From: Actinophytocola sp963840275
GTDB lineage: Bacteria; Actinomycetota; Actinomycetes; Mycobacteriales; Pseudonocardiaceae
Direction of reading: 5' to 3'
DNA: 64,000 nucleotides
NCBI GenBank assembly: GCA_963840275.1
Contig: CAWIYK010000005.1
Span: 1,426,001 to 1,490,000, forward strand
Part shown: piece after piece, positions 26,605 to 34,756 of the stretch
Position numbering within the stretch: position 1 is the first letter of the stretch
How the letters are laid out: each line of letters opens with the position of its first letter
The notes under the pieces: model-generated
The model's database searches: none
Seen by the model: only the letters and a program-made list of their open reading frames with translations
Told to the model about the DNA's origin: nothing
Program-made: the position numbers and the translations under genes

Positions 26605-28233
26605 GTGCCGCTTCTCGAACTGCGGGACCTCAGCGTGCGCTACCGGGGCCCGTCGCGCACGGTCGAGGCCGTCCGAGGGGTGAACCTCACGCTGGACGCG
26701 GGGGAGACCCTCGGCCTCGCCGGCGAGTCCGGCTGCGGCAAGTCGACCCTCGCCATGTCCGTGCTGCGGCTGCTGCCCGCGTCGGCCGAGATCGGCGGCG
26801 AGATCCTCCTCGACGGCGAGAACGTCACCACGATGAAGTGGGGGCGGCTGCGGGCCGTGCGCTGGACGTCGGCGGCGATCGTGTTCCAGGGCGCCATGCA
26901 CGCGCTCAACCCGGTGCGCAGGGTGCGCGACCAGATCGCCGAGCCGATCGAGCTGCACAGCACGACCGAGCTGTCGCCCTCGGCCGTGCGCAAGCGGGTC
27001 GCCGAGCTGCTCAGGCAGGTCGAGCTGACCGCCGACAAGGGCGACTCGTACCCGCACGAGCTCTCCGGCGGGCAGAAGCAGCGCGTCATGATCGCGATGG
27101 CGCTCGCGTGCGAGCCGAAGCTGGTGATCGCCGACGAGCCGACGACCGCGCTCGACGTGATCGTGCAGGCTCAGGTGCTCGACCTGATGACCTCGCTCGT
27201 GGCCCGGCAGAACCTCGGCCTCGTCATGATCAGCCACGACCTGGCCGTGCTCGCGTCGACGTGCGGCAGGCTCGCCGTGATGTACGAGGGTTCGCTCGTC
27301 GAGGAGGGCCCGTCGGCGTCGGTCATCGCCGACCCGCAACACGAGCACACGAAGACCCTGGCGGCGGCGTTCCCGACCGTCGGCGACCCGGTGTACCGGT
27401 ACGCGCCGGCGACCACCAGCCCGCTCGGCCTGCCGACCGACGTGCCGCCGGCCGGCGAGGTCGTGCTGCGCACCGAGGACCTGCGGGTCACCTTCCGGTC
27501 CCGCGGCGTCACCCACGCGGTGGCCGGCGTGGACCTCGAGGTGCGGGCCAACGAGATCGTCGCGCTCGTCGGCCAGTCGGGCTCGGGCAAGACGACCCTG
27601 GCCAGAACCATTCTCGGGCTGCAGCAGCCGACCAGCGGCCGCGTCGTGTACGACGGGACGCCGGTGCCGCGGTCGTCCCGGGGACTTCGGGCGTACCGGC
27701 GCGAGGTCCAACTGGTGCTGCAGGACCCGACGAGCGCGCTCAACCCACGCCACAGTGTCTACGAGTCGATCGCCGAGGGGCTGCGCATCCACCGCGTGCC
27801 GGGCGACGAACGCGAACACGTGGCGGCGGCGCTGGAGGCGGCCGAGCTGCGGCCGCCCGAGGAGTACATGCCGTTGCTGCCACAGCAGCTGTCCGGCGGG
27901 CAGCGCCAGCGGGTCGTGATCGCCGGCGCGCTCGCGCTGGAGCCCAAGCTCCTGGTGGCCGACGAGCCGGTGGCGTCGCTCGACGCGTCCGTGCGCGGCG
28001 AGATCCTGGCGCTGATGCTGCGGCTGCGCGCCAAGCTGGGGCTGGCCGCGCTGGTCATCACCCACGACCTCGGCCTGGCGTGGAACATCGCGGACCGCGT
28101 GGCGGTCATGTACCGCGGCGAGCTCGTCGAGGTTGGGCCGGTGGACGAGGTCCTGAGCGAACCGAAGCACGAGTACACCCGCTCGCTGCTCGCCGCGCTG
28201 CCCACCACCGCACCGGACCCGTCGAGGCCGTGA
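26605..28233 (+). CDS. fused dual-ATPase subunit of peptide ABC importer (DppD-DppF type)
   Basis: 542 residues from GTG 26605. Two complete ATPase domains lie in one chain. Domain 1: Walker A GESGCGKST (about residue 39), signature LSGGQKQR, Walker B KLVIADEPT. Domain 2: Walker A GQSGSGKTT (about 330), signature LSGGQRQR, Walker B KLLVADEPV. Both H-loops (SHDL, THDL) are present. Each carries the oligopeptide C-terminal block (EHTKTLAAAFP, EYTRSLLAALP), though without the FeS cysteines sometimes found there. It energises the two permeases encoded upstream. Both ATP sites look functional. Confidence 0.94.
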   Translation: MPLLELRDLSVRYRGPSRTVEAVRGVNLTLDAGETLGLAGESGCGKSTLAMSVLRLLPASAEIGGEILLDGENVTTMKWGRLRAVRWTSAAIVFQGAMHALNPVRRVRDQIAEPIELHSTTELSPSAVRKRVAELLRQVELTADKGDSYPHELSGGQKQRVMIAMALACEPKLVIADEPTTALDVIVQAQVLDLMTSLVARQNLGLVMISHDLAVLASTCGRLAVMYEGSLVEEGPSASVIADPQHEHTKTLAAAFPTVGDPVYRYAPATTSPLGLPTDVPPAGEVVLRTEDLRVTFRSRGVTHAVAGVDLEVRANEIVALVGQSGSGKTTLARTILGLQQPTSGRVVYDGTPVPRSSRGLRAYRREVQLVLQDPTSALNPRHSVYESIAEGLRIHRVPGDEREHVAAALEAAELRPPEEYMPLLPQQLSGGQRQRVVIAGALALEPKLLVADEPVASLDASVRGEILALMLRLRAKLGLAALVITHDLGLAWNIADRVAVMYRGELVEVGPVDEVLSEPKHEYTRSLLAALPTTAPDPSRP

Positions 28234-28237
28234 CCGA

Positions 28238-28438
28238 TCACGTCGCGGGGACGTGCTCCTGCTCGTAGAACCAGATGACGTCCTCCGCGGCCGTCGCACG
28301 GTAGGTGTCGAACATGTCGTCGTGTTCGAGTTCGACGACGTAGGCGAAGTAGCGGCCGTCCTCGGCCCGCTCGCGCAGGAGGGCCGCGAGCGCCCACGGC
28401 CGCAGCCGCGGCGCCAGCTCGTCTGGCTGACCGGCCAT
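28238..28438 (-). CDS. small protein of unknown function, possibly a C-terminal fragment
   Basis: 66 residues from ATG 28438, containing PWALAALLRERAEDGRYFAYVVELEHDDMFDTYRATAAEDVIWFYEQEH. Composition and codon use look genuine, with acidic/aromatic segments, but I recognise no family. The frame stays open far upstream into DNA that reads as DUF5753 on the other strand. So this may be the surviving 3' end of a longer gene cut by rearrangement. It is convergent with the importer operon, with 4 nt between stops. Confidence 0.5.
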   Translation of the reverse strand: MAGQPDELAPRLRPWALAALLRERAEDGRYFAYVVELEHDDMFDTYRATAAEDVIWFYEQEHVPAT

Positions 28439-28449
28439 CGCCTCGACGT

Positions 28450-28756
28450 GCCTGATGCGTTCCCACGAGAGGCGCTGTTCGACGGCAACGGTGAGGGCTT
28501 GCCGCAGAGTGAGATCGACCGGCTCAAGCGAGTCCGGCTGGATCGGCAGGCCATTCTGACGCAGCCGAAGCCGCCCAAGGTGCGCGCGATCATCCACGAG
28601 ACGGCGCTGCGGATGCCGATCGGCGGCGCGGCGGTCATGCACGAGCAGTTGTCGCACCTGGCGCGCGATAGCAAGACCGGCGACCACGGCCGAGTCCTCC
28701 AGGCAAGCCCCACCGCCTTCGAGGCGCTTCTCGACACCCTCAAGCAGAACGTCTAG
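28450..28756 (+). pseudogene. DUF5753 regulator fragment fused to a DUF397 tail
   Basis: The frame reads LPQSEIDRLKRVRLDRQAILT, then KVRAIIHETALRMPIGGAAVMHEQL, the core of a DUF5753 ligand-binding domain (Scr1-type antitoxin-like regulators). The HTH N-terminus is missing, and no start codon with a ribosome-binding site is evident. After EQLSHL the frame jumps into RDSKTGDHGRVLQ, which is DUF397 sequence, and ends KQNV. So it is truncated at both ends of the DUF5753 domain and joined to another gene's tail. The left breakpoint is not precise. Confidence 0.7.
28663..28756 (+). repeat. direct repeat copy 1 (DUF397 tail)
   Basis: 94 nt starting gcgcgatagcaagaccgg and ending at a TAG. It matches 30212-30294 with few substitutions, a 12-nt segment that the second copy lacks, and one extra C in the second copy. 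The two copies bracket the nuclease/DUF6461 genes in direct orientation. Confidence 0.85.
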
Positions 28757-28814
28757 TAACTGATGGTTTCCCCTGCGATACTCAAAGTCACGCTGAGTGT
28801 CGTGGGGGCCGCTG

Positions 28815-29435
28815 ATGGCGAGCAAAACCGGTAGTCGTCTGCTCATCCTCGCCTTGGCAGTCGGCGCAGGCGTGTACTTCGCACCGAAGGCCGTCGACAC
28901 GCTCGGCAACCTCCTGGGCGACCTGGTTGGCGCAACCGACGCCGTCATCGTCGGGGAGGGCACGGCGGCGCTGATGGTGGCCGTGGAGACCGAGGCGAAG
29001 CTGGTCACGTGCGCACCGGCCGAGGTCATCGCGGAGAAGCGCTGCGGTGATCTCCGTGTGCTCGTGGTGGACGCCTCCCGGATGCCGTTCATCGCCCGTA
29101 ACACCAAACTGGCCTGGGAGTCCGGGTTGCCCGCGGTCCTCACGATGGACAGGGCACAACAGAACGCGAACCGGCGCGCGGCGTGTGGCGGCAGATTCCA
29201 ACAGATCCACGGTGGGCAATGCGACGAATATCCGATGGCGAGCACAGCCGAGGGCGGTGCAGCCGCACGGAAAGAAGAAGTTCCCGGTCGGGAGAACCAG
29301 TGCCAGGGCGGTTCGTACCGCGCTCAGTACCCTCCGGACGGCGAACAGTTCCTGGTGGTCATCAGCGACCCGGACCTCATCGCTCCGGGTCCGTTCACCG
29401 GCGCCGATATCGCAAAGGACCAAGGTCGGTGCTAG
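28815..29435 (+). CDS. secreted or membrane-anchored NucA/NucB-type deoxyribonuclease
   Basis: 206 residues from ATG 28815 (alternative GTG 28797). An N-terminal hydrophobic segment (LLILALAVGAGVYFAP) looks like a signal or anchor. The NucA/NucB block QCDEYPMASTAEGG lies near residues 134-147, with the catalytic-type Asp/Glu pair. Several Cys (CGGRF, QCDEY, NQCQGG, QGRC) suggest disulfides outside the cell. NucA/NucB enzymes are extracellular DNases in competence or sporulation in Bacillus and also occur as toxin domains. A DUF6461 gene starts 9 nt downstream, and repeats flank both. Confidence 0.82.
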   Translation: MASKTGSRLLILALAVGAGVYFAPKAVDTLGNLLGDLVGATDAVIVGEGTAALMVAVETEAKLVTCAPAEVIAEKRCGDLRVLVVDASRMPFIARNTKLAWESGLPAVLTMDRAQQNANRRAACGGRFQQIHGGQCDEYPMASTAEGGAAARKEEVPGRENQCQGGSYRAQYPPDGEQFLVVISDPDLIAPGPFTGADIAKDQGRC

Positions 29436-29444
29436 GAGCTGCAC

Positions 29445-30065
29445 ATGGAGTCCGCTGATCTGATCGACAAGTACACCTGGGCTGCCGACGTGACGAGGCT
29501 CGAGGCCTGGACGATGGCTGTGATCGACGGCCGCAACCTTCCGGACGTGCTACGGATCTACGGGGGCGATCCGGACGCCCCGGTCGGCGAACTCACCTTC
29601 GCCGGGGTGGACGAGCACCGTGGCCCTCAACTCGACCACCTCGACTTCTACGTGCAGATGTTCATGCACGGCGAGTGCGTCGTAGCTATCGAGAACAACG
29701 GCTACAGCGGCAGCTTCCCGGAGATCGCCCGCCGCTGTTCTGCCGACGGTGGTCGGTTCTTCAGTGTCTATTGGAACGTCAACGGGTTCGGATTGGTCAC
29801 CCAGGGCATTGATGGCGTGATCACGGCCAGGTTCGAGACGATATGTCCGACGGCGCCTGAGGCCGACCCGGGGGAGCGTCGTCCCGAATGGGCCATCGGG
29901 CCGGAGACCGACATAGCGGTGGTCCGGCAGACCTGCATGGCGCAGTTGGAGCGGCAGACGGGCGTCGCTGTCGAGGAGCGATGGCTTCGCGAGCGGCTCC
30001 CCACCTACTCGATCCCAGGCCCCTACGGCCTCTACCGCGATGTGCCTGGTGCGGAGCAGCCGTAA
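29445..30065 (+). CDS. DUF6461 family protein
   Basis: 206 residues with a DUF6461-like pattern: YTWAADVTRLEAWTMAVIDG start, FMHGECVVAIENNGYSGSFPEIARRCSADGG centre, and FSVYWNVNGFGLVTQGIDG. There is no signal peptide, so it should be cytosolic. TAGGAG lies 7 nt before the ATG, and only 9 nt separate it from the nuclease gene, so the two are co-transcribed. DUF6461 has no established role. An immunity or accessory function to the nuclease is my inference from position only. Confidence 0.75.
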   Translation: MESADLIDKYTWAADVTRLEAWTMAVIDGRNLPDVLRIYGGDPDAPVGELTFAGVDEHRGPQLDHLDFYVQMFMHGECVVAIENNGYSGSFPEIARRCSADGGRFFSVYWNVNGFGLVTQGIDGVITARFETICPTAPEADPGERRPEWAIGPETDIAVVRQTCMAQLERQTGVAVEERWLRERLPTYSIPGPYGLYRDVPGAEQP

Positions 30066-30107
30066 GCTTCCGGTATTGGCCGGTAACGCGCATGACGGGT
30101 GACGACA

Positions 30108-30294
30108 ATGGCTTTGATGTGGCGCAAGCCGAGTCGTAGTGGCGGTGGCGGCGGCAACGGGGGCGGCGGCGACTGCGTCGAGGTGGCGTTCGGATCGAAC
30201 GGGCCGCTACTGCGCGACAGCAAGACCGGCGACCACGGCCGAGTCCTCCAGACCTGCCCCCACCGCCTTCGAGGCCCTCAAGCAGAACATCTAG
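30108..30294 (+). pseudogene. DUF397 protein with C-terminal frameshift
   Basis: The frame starts MALMWRKPSRSGGGGG, then DCVEVAFGSNGPLLRDSKTGDHGRVLQ, the full DUF397 pattern (WRKSSRS, CVEVA, RDSK). One extra C near 30252-30261 then shifts the frame. Correcting it gives PTAFEALKQNI and a stop at 30294, matching the tail of copy 1 at 28756. DUF397 proteins pair with HTH-DUF5753 regulators. The matching regulator here is the broken one at 28450. If the shift is real, the protein ends in an altered C-terminus. Confidence 0.7.
30212..30294 (+). repeat. direct repeat copy 2 (DUF397 tail)
   Basis: 83 nt matching 28663-28756. Relative to copy 1 it has a 12-nt deletion and a 1-nt insertion. It is embedded in an otherwise complete DUF397 gene, so this copy is the likely original location. 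Confidence 0.85.
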
Positions 30295-30318
30295 GCACCG
30301 GGACACCGGGCATGCCCT

Positions 30319-30361
30319 GAAAGGCGCGCTGGGGTCACCCAACGCCCCGAACGCGCCTTTC
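30319..30361 (+). terminator. hairpin terminator
   Basis: A 10-bp perfect outer stem (gaaaggcgcg at 30319-30328, cgcgcctttc at 30352-30361) and an inner ggggt/gcccc pairing form a long hairpin. It follows the DUF397 remnant. The next 247 bp, up to 30608, hold no gene I can support. Confidence 0.65.
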
Positions 30362-30608
30362 ACAGCATCACGCCCGGCCGTCGCCGCCTCGATCTCTTCG
30401 TACAGGTACTGACGCATGGCTAGCACGCTGGAACATCCATGCCGCAGGGGAGGACCGACTGCCGGAGCCATATTGGCTCAGTCGCGATGTACCGGGAGCG
30501 GACGACCACACGATCGCTACCTGCGGTGTCGTCGCTGGCACACCCGGTGCGGCCAAAGGCCACCGTTCCGACGAACGGACCAACCGGCCTGTGTAATCTC
30601 AGACCGCC

Positions 30609-32165
30609 ATGTTCACCACCACCGACGCCCACGGGGTGCCCCCCGCAGTGAGCACCGTAGAGAACGCGACCCGCGCGGAGACACCCGCACGGCGCAAGCC
30701 CGCGCTCCCGGTGCGCACGATCACGCTCGGCACCATCGGCAGCCTGCTGATCCTCGTCAGCGCGCTCGGCGCGGGCGCCATCCTCGCCCAGGACCCGCTG
30801 CTCGGCCGCGGTCCGCTGTCGTGGATCCGCTACGGCCACGGCCGCATGCTCGCGACGCTGGTCCTCTACACCGGCTTCGCGCTGGTCGTGTGGGCCTGGG
30901 TGCTGCTCGGGCGGCACGTGCTCGCCGGCCGGGTCGGCGCCCGGCCGGTGCTGATGGCGGCCGCATGCTGGACCGTCCCGATGCTGTTCTCGCCGCCGGT
31001 GTTCTCCCGCGACGCCTACCTCTACATCGCCTACGGCACGCTGCCGCTGCACGGCTACGACCCGTACACGGTGGGCCCCGGCATCCTCGACGTCGACCCG
31101 GTGGTGGACAACGTCGACTCGTTCTGGCAGGCGACGCCGGCGCCGTACGGGCCGCTGTTCATCCTGCTGGCCAAGGGCGTCATCTCCGTCACCGGCACCA
31201 ACATGATCGCCGGCGTGATCCTCATGAAGCTGGGCCTCGTCATCGGGGTGGCGCTCATGGTGTGGGCCATGCCGGGCCTGGTGCGCCACCTCGGCGGGAA
31301 ACTGCCGGTGGCGCTGTGGCTCGCGATCGCGGGCCCCATGACCGTCGTGCACCTGGTCGGCGGGCCGCACAACGACGTGCTGATGGTCGGTTTCCTCGCG
31401 GTCGGCACGGTCATGGTCCTCGACAGACGACATGTGCTCGGCATGATCGTGCTGACGCTGGCGGTCGCCGTGAAGGCGACGGCCGTGGTCGCCCTGCCGT
31501 TCCTCGTGTGGGTGTGGGCGAGCCATCTCGAGTCGACGCGATGGCGGAACTTCGTCCGGGCCTGCGCGTGTTCGCTCGGCCTCTTCGTGGTGACGTTCGG
31601 GGCCGCGACGGTCGTGTCGGGCGTCAACCTCGGCTGGATCATGGCCCTCGACGCGCCGACGGCGATCGTGAACTGGCTGTCCGTCCCGACCGGCGTCGGC
31701 GAGATCCTGCACGGCCTGCTCGGCGTGTTCGTCGACGTGCCGAAGGTCTGGGTCGTCAACGTGCTGCGCGTGGTCGGCGGGGTGTTGATGGTCTGGATCC
31801 TGGTCCGCCAGTGGTGGCTGGCCCGCGACGGCGGCCCGGACGCCGTCCGGCGCGCCGCGATCGCGCTGTTCGCGTTCGCCGTCCTGTCGCCGGCGACGCT
31901 GCCCTGGTACCTCGTGTGGGGCTTCGTGATCGCCGCCGCGCTGCGGTGGGAGCGCCGCCAGCTCGCCGTGCTGGTGACGTTCGCGGTGTTCCTGGTGCTG
32001 ACCTACACCCCGGCCGGCGACGACCTGCTCTACGACTGGCTGTTCATGGCGCTGGCCGCCGGCGTGTCGATCCTCGCCGGGCTGTCGCTGCTGCGCCGCG
32101 ACCCGTTGAACCTCTTCCTCGCCCGAGAGCCGGTCCTTACGGGCGGGCCGAGCGTTGAGCGCTGA
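30609..32165 (+). CDS. MptB-like polyprenol-phosphomannose-dependent alpha-1,6-mannosyltransferase, copy 1
   Basis: 518 residues. A 40-residue cytosolic N-terminus is followed by 11-13 hydrophobic segments, a GT-C fold enzyme. The acidic catalytic loop after the third helix reads SRDAYLYIAYGTLPLHGYDPY, typical of MptB-type transferases. Other shared blocks are ATPAPYGPLFILLAKG, AGPMTVVHLVGGPHND and PWYLVWG. MptB uses decaprenyl-phosphomannose outside the membrane to extend the mannan backbone of lipomannan/lipoarabinomannan in corynebacteria and mycobacteria. Overlaps the next, homologous gene by 11 bp. Confidence 0.88.
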   Translation: MFTTTDAHGVPPAVSTVENATRAETPARRKPALPVRTITLGTIGSLLILVSALGAGAILAQDPLLGRGPLSWIRYGHGRMLATLVLYTGFALVVWAWVLLGRHVLAGRVGARPVLMAAACWTVPMLFSPPVFSRDAYLYIAYGTLPLHGYDPYTVGPGILDVDPVVDNVDSFWQATPAPYGPLFILLAKGVISVTGTNMIAGVILMKLGLVIGVALMVWAMPGLVRHLGGKLPVALWLAIAGPMTVVHLVGGPHNDVLMVGFLAVGTVMVLDRRHVLGMIVLTLAVAVKATAVVALPFLVWVWASHLESTRWRNFVRACACSLGLFVVTFGAATVVSGVNLGWIMALDAPTAIVNWLSVPTGVGEILHGLLGVFVDVPKVWVVNVLRVVGGVLMVWILVRQWWLARDGGPDAVRRAAIALFAFAVLSPATLPWYLVWGFVIAAALRWERRQLAVLVTFAVFLVLTYTPAGDDLLYDWLFMALAAGVSILAGLSLLRRDPLNLFLAREPVLTGGPSVER

Positions 32166-33642
32166 CGCGGCGGAGACCACGACCACCGCACCGGAGGAAC
32201 CCGCGCCGCAGGCGAGCCCGACCGGATCGATCGTGCTCGGCACGGTCGGCGCCGTGCTCATGCTCGCCGGCAGCTTCGGCTCGGCCGCCGGCTCGGTCAA
32301 CAACCCGTTCCTCGGCGGTCCCGTCGCCTGGCTGAACTACGGCCACGGCAAGATGCTCGCCGCGCTCGCGGTGTACGTCGGCTACGCGCTGCTGGTGGTG
32401 GCGTGGGTGCGGATGGGCCGCCACGTGCTCGCCAACCGGCTCGGCGCGCGGCCGATGCTGGTCGCGGCGGCGTGCTGGACCGTGCCGATGCTGTTCGCGC
32501 CGGCACTGTTCACCCGCGACGTGTTCTCCTACCTCGCGCAGGGCGCGGTGGCGCTACAGGGTTTCGACCCGTTCACCGCGCCGCCGACCGTGCTCGGGTC
32601 CTCGGAGATCCTCGACAACGTGCACCCGTTCTGGCAGGGCACGCCGGCGCCGTACGGGCCGCTGTTCATCCTGCTGGCCAAGGGCGTCGGGTGGCTCGTC
32701 GGCAGCAACGGCAGCAACGTTTATGCCGGGATCGTCGTCACCCGGCTCGTGCAGCTCTCCGGTCTCGCGCTGCTGGTGTGGGCGCTGCCCGGGCTGGTGC
32801 GCCACCTCGGGGGCCGGCTGCCGGTCGCGGTGTGGCTGCTGCTGGCCGGGCCGATCACGGTCGTGCACCTGGTCGGCGGCCCGCACAACGACCTGATGAT
32901 GATCGGCTTCCTCGCCGCCGGCACGCTGCTGGTGCTGGACCGCAAGCACGTCGCCGGTATCGCGGTGGTGACGCTGGGCGTCGCGGTGAAGGCGAGCGCG
33001 GCGGTCGCGCTGCCGTTCCTCGTGTGGGTGTGGGCCGCGCGGCTGCCCTCGACCCGCTGGCGGAACTTCGTGCGTGCCGCGGCGTGCGCGACCGGGGTGT
33101 TCGCCGTGGTATTCGCGGTGATCACGCTGGCGGCCGGGGTGGACCTCGGCTGGGTGACGATGGTCAACGCGTCCTCGCGGCTGGTGAACTGGCTGTCGCC
33201 GCCGACGGCGCTGGGGGAGGCGCTGCACGCGGTCGTCGACCTCGTGGTGACCGTCCCGACGGGACCGTTCGTGGCGACCACGCGGATCCTCGGGACGATC
33301 GCGTTGGTCGTGCTCGTCCTGCGGCAGTGGTGGCTGGCCCGCGACGGCGGCACCGACGCCGTCCGACGCGCGGCGATCGCGTTGTTCCTCGTGGCCGTCC
33401 TGTCGCCGACGATGCTGCCGTGGTACCTGACGTGGGGGCTCGCGATCGGCGCCGCGCTGCCGTGGCAGCCCCGCCGGCTCGCGGTGGCCGCGGGCGTGTC
33501 GGCGTTCATGGTGGCGCCGTACTCGGCCGACGGCGAGACCATGCTGTACGTGTGGCCGCTGATGTTCGCCGCACTCGCGCTGTCGGTGCTGGCGGGTTAC
33601 TCGCTGCTGCGACCGGACCCGTTCCGCCTCGCACGGCCGTAG
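32155..33642 (+). CDS. MptB-like mannosyltransferase, copy 2
   Basis: 495 residues from TTG 32155, inside the end of copy 1. Same architecture and motifs (TRDVFSYLAQGAVALQGFDPF, GTPAPYGPLFILLAKG, LVGGPHND, TMLPWYLTWG). The catalytic loop differs from copy 1 (Phe-Ser for Tyr-Leu after the acidic pair), so the two may act on different acceptors or linkages. The overlap and similarity indicate tandem duplication with co-translation. The TTG start is the first usable codon; no clear ribosome-binding site sets it. Confidence 0.87.
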   Translation: MSADAAETTTTAPEEPAPQASPTGSIVLGTVGAVLMLAGSFGSAAGSVNNPFLGGPVAWLNYGHGKMLAALAVYVGYALLVVAWVRMGRHVLANRLGARPMLVAAACWTVPMLFAPALFTRDVFSYLAQGAVALQGFDPFTAPPTVLGSSEILDNVHPFWQGTPAPYGPLFILLAKGVGWLVGSNGSNVYAGIVVTRLVQLSGLALLVWALPGLVRHLGGRLPVAVWLLLAGPITVVHLVGGPHNDLMMIGFLAAGTLLVLDRKHVAGIAVVTLGVAVKASAAVALPFLVWVWAARLPSTRWRNFVRAAACATGVFAVVFAVITLAAGVDLGWVTMVNASSRLVNWLSPPTALGEALHAVVDLVVTVPTGPFVATTRILGTIALVVLVLRQWWLARDGGTDAVRRAAIALFLVAVLSPTMLPWYLTWGLAIGAALPWQPRRLAVAAGVSAFMVAPYSADGETMLYVWPLMFAALALSVLAGYSLLRPDPFRLARP

Positions 33643-33656
33643 CGCCGCATAGGCCT

Positions 33657-33878
33657 TCAGGCTGGTGGCACGAACCCGGGGATCCAACCGGGATCGTCGG
33701 ACTCGCCGCACTCCGGGCACGACAGCTCGACCATCACCCCGGGTGCCTTCTCCCCGATGACGACCCCAGAGCCGGGCAGGATCATCGGCCGTACGCTGCC
33801 GTCCTCCGCGCGGAACTGGGTGACCTGCCGGCAACCGTGGCATACCGTTCGCGGGGGCGTCGCGGCACTGTCCATCAT
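33657..33878 (-). CDS. small zinc-ribbon-like protein
   Basis: 73 residues with two Cys pairs, CHGC near 13-16 and CPEC near 54-57, separated by a beta-rich stretch (RPMILPGSGVVIGEKAPGVMVEL). This matches a small zinc-binding ribbon of unknown function. It is convergent with the mannosyltransferase pair (14 bp between stops) and divergent from the ArsR-type gene. The gene has good codon use and a clean ATG. Confidence 0.7.
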   Translation of the reverse strand: MMDSAATPPRTVCHGCRQVTQFRAEDGSVRPMILPGSGVVIGEKAPGVMVELSCPECGESDDPGWIPGFVPPA

Positions 33879-33909
33879 CGGGTCAGCATATCCACGGCGT
33901 GCTCACCGG

Positions 33910-33960
33910 TTGACATGCAGCCATTAGGCTGCCTATGTTAGGCAACCAGATGGCTGCATG
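33910..33960 (+). promoter_or_regulatory. strong promoter embedded in an inverted repeat, ArsR-type operator
   Basis: TTGACA (33910-33915) and TATGTT (33934-33939) are 18 nt apart. A perfect 10-bp inverted repeat, catgcagcca (33914-33923) and tggctgcatg (33951-33960), encloses the -10 element. An inner dyad gccta/taggc sits on the -10 itself. A repressor bound here would occlude RNA polymerase. The ArsR-SRPBCC gene begins at 33974, so autorepression is likely. Confidence 0.75.
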
Positions 33961-33973
33961 AGAACGGATCCGC

Positions 33974-34756
33974 ATGGACGACGTGTTCAGGGCGCTGGCC
34001 GACCCGAGTCGCCGCGAGCTGCTCGACCGGCTGAACGACCGCGCCGGGCAGACGCTGCGCGAGCTGTGTGCCGGCCTGGACATGGCCAGGCAGTCGGTGA
34101 GCAAGCACCTCGCGGTGCTCGAGGCGGCGAACCTCGTCACGACCGTGTGGCGCGGCAGGGAGAAGCTGCACTACGTCAACGCGGAACCGATCAACGCCAT
34201 CGCCGATCGCTGGATCACCCGGTACGACCGGGGGCGGGTGCACGCGCTCGCCGATCTCAAGCACGCGTTGGAGGAGGACCCGATGGCAAAGCCCGAGTTC
34301 GTGTACACGACCTACATCAACACCACCCCGGAGCGGCTGTGGCAGGCGCTCACCGACCCCGCGTTCACCAAGCGGTACTGGGGCGTCACGTTCGAGACGG
34401 ACTGGCACAAGGGCTCGACCATGACCTGGCACGACCCCGGCGGCGCGGTCGCCGACCCCGAGCAGGTCGTGCTGGAGTCCGACCCGTACCGCAGGCTGTC
34501 CTACAGCTGGCACACGTTCACGCCGGAATGGGCGAAGGGCAACGGGATCAGCGAGGAGGAACGCGCCAAGCTGGCCGCGGAATCGCGATCGAAGGTGACG
34601 TTCCAGATCGAGCCGCACGGCGCGGCGGTCAAGCTGACCGTCATCCACGACGACGGGGGCAGCGCGCTGATCGAGGCCGTCAGCTCCGGGTGGCCCGAGA
34701 TCCTGTCGAACCTCAAGTCCCTGCTGGAGACCGGCGACGTCCTGCCTAAGGCCTGA
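33974..34756 (+). CDS. ArsR-type winged-helix regulator fused to an SRPBCC (AHSA1) domain
   Basis: 260 residues. Residues 1-90 are an ArsR helix-turn-helix (FRALADPSRRELLDRL, recognition helix MARQSVSKHLAVLEAANLV). Residues about 105-255 are an AHSA1/SRPBCC ligand-binding domain (FVYTTYINTTPERLWQALTDPAFTKRYWG). In many genomes these are two adjacent genes; here they are one chain, so ligand binding in the SRPBCC cavity could directly control DNA binding. No metal-binding Cys motif is seen. The promoter just upstream lies within an inverted repeat. Overlaps the convergent PLP-enzyme gene by 11 bp. Confidence 0.9.
   Translation: MDDVFRALADPSRRELLDRLNDRAGQTLRELCAGLDMARQSVSKHLAVLEAANLVTTVWRGREKLHYVNAEPINAIADRWITRYDRGRVHALADLKHALEEDPMAKPEFVYTTYINTTPERLWQALTDPAFTKRYWGVTFETDWHKGSTMTWHDPGGAVADPEQVVLESDPYRRLSYSWHTFTPEWAKGNGISEEERAKLAAESRSKVTFQIEPHGAAVKLTVIHDDGGSALIEAVSSGWPEILSNLKSLLETGDVLPKA

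Noticed and set aside
30362..30480. Minus-strand peptide MRQYLYEEIEAATAGRDAV as a possible gene start
   Set aside because: The frame has no homology beyond this string and runs across the terminator and the DUF397 remnant.
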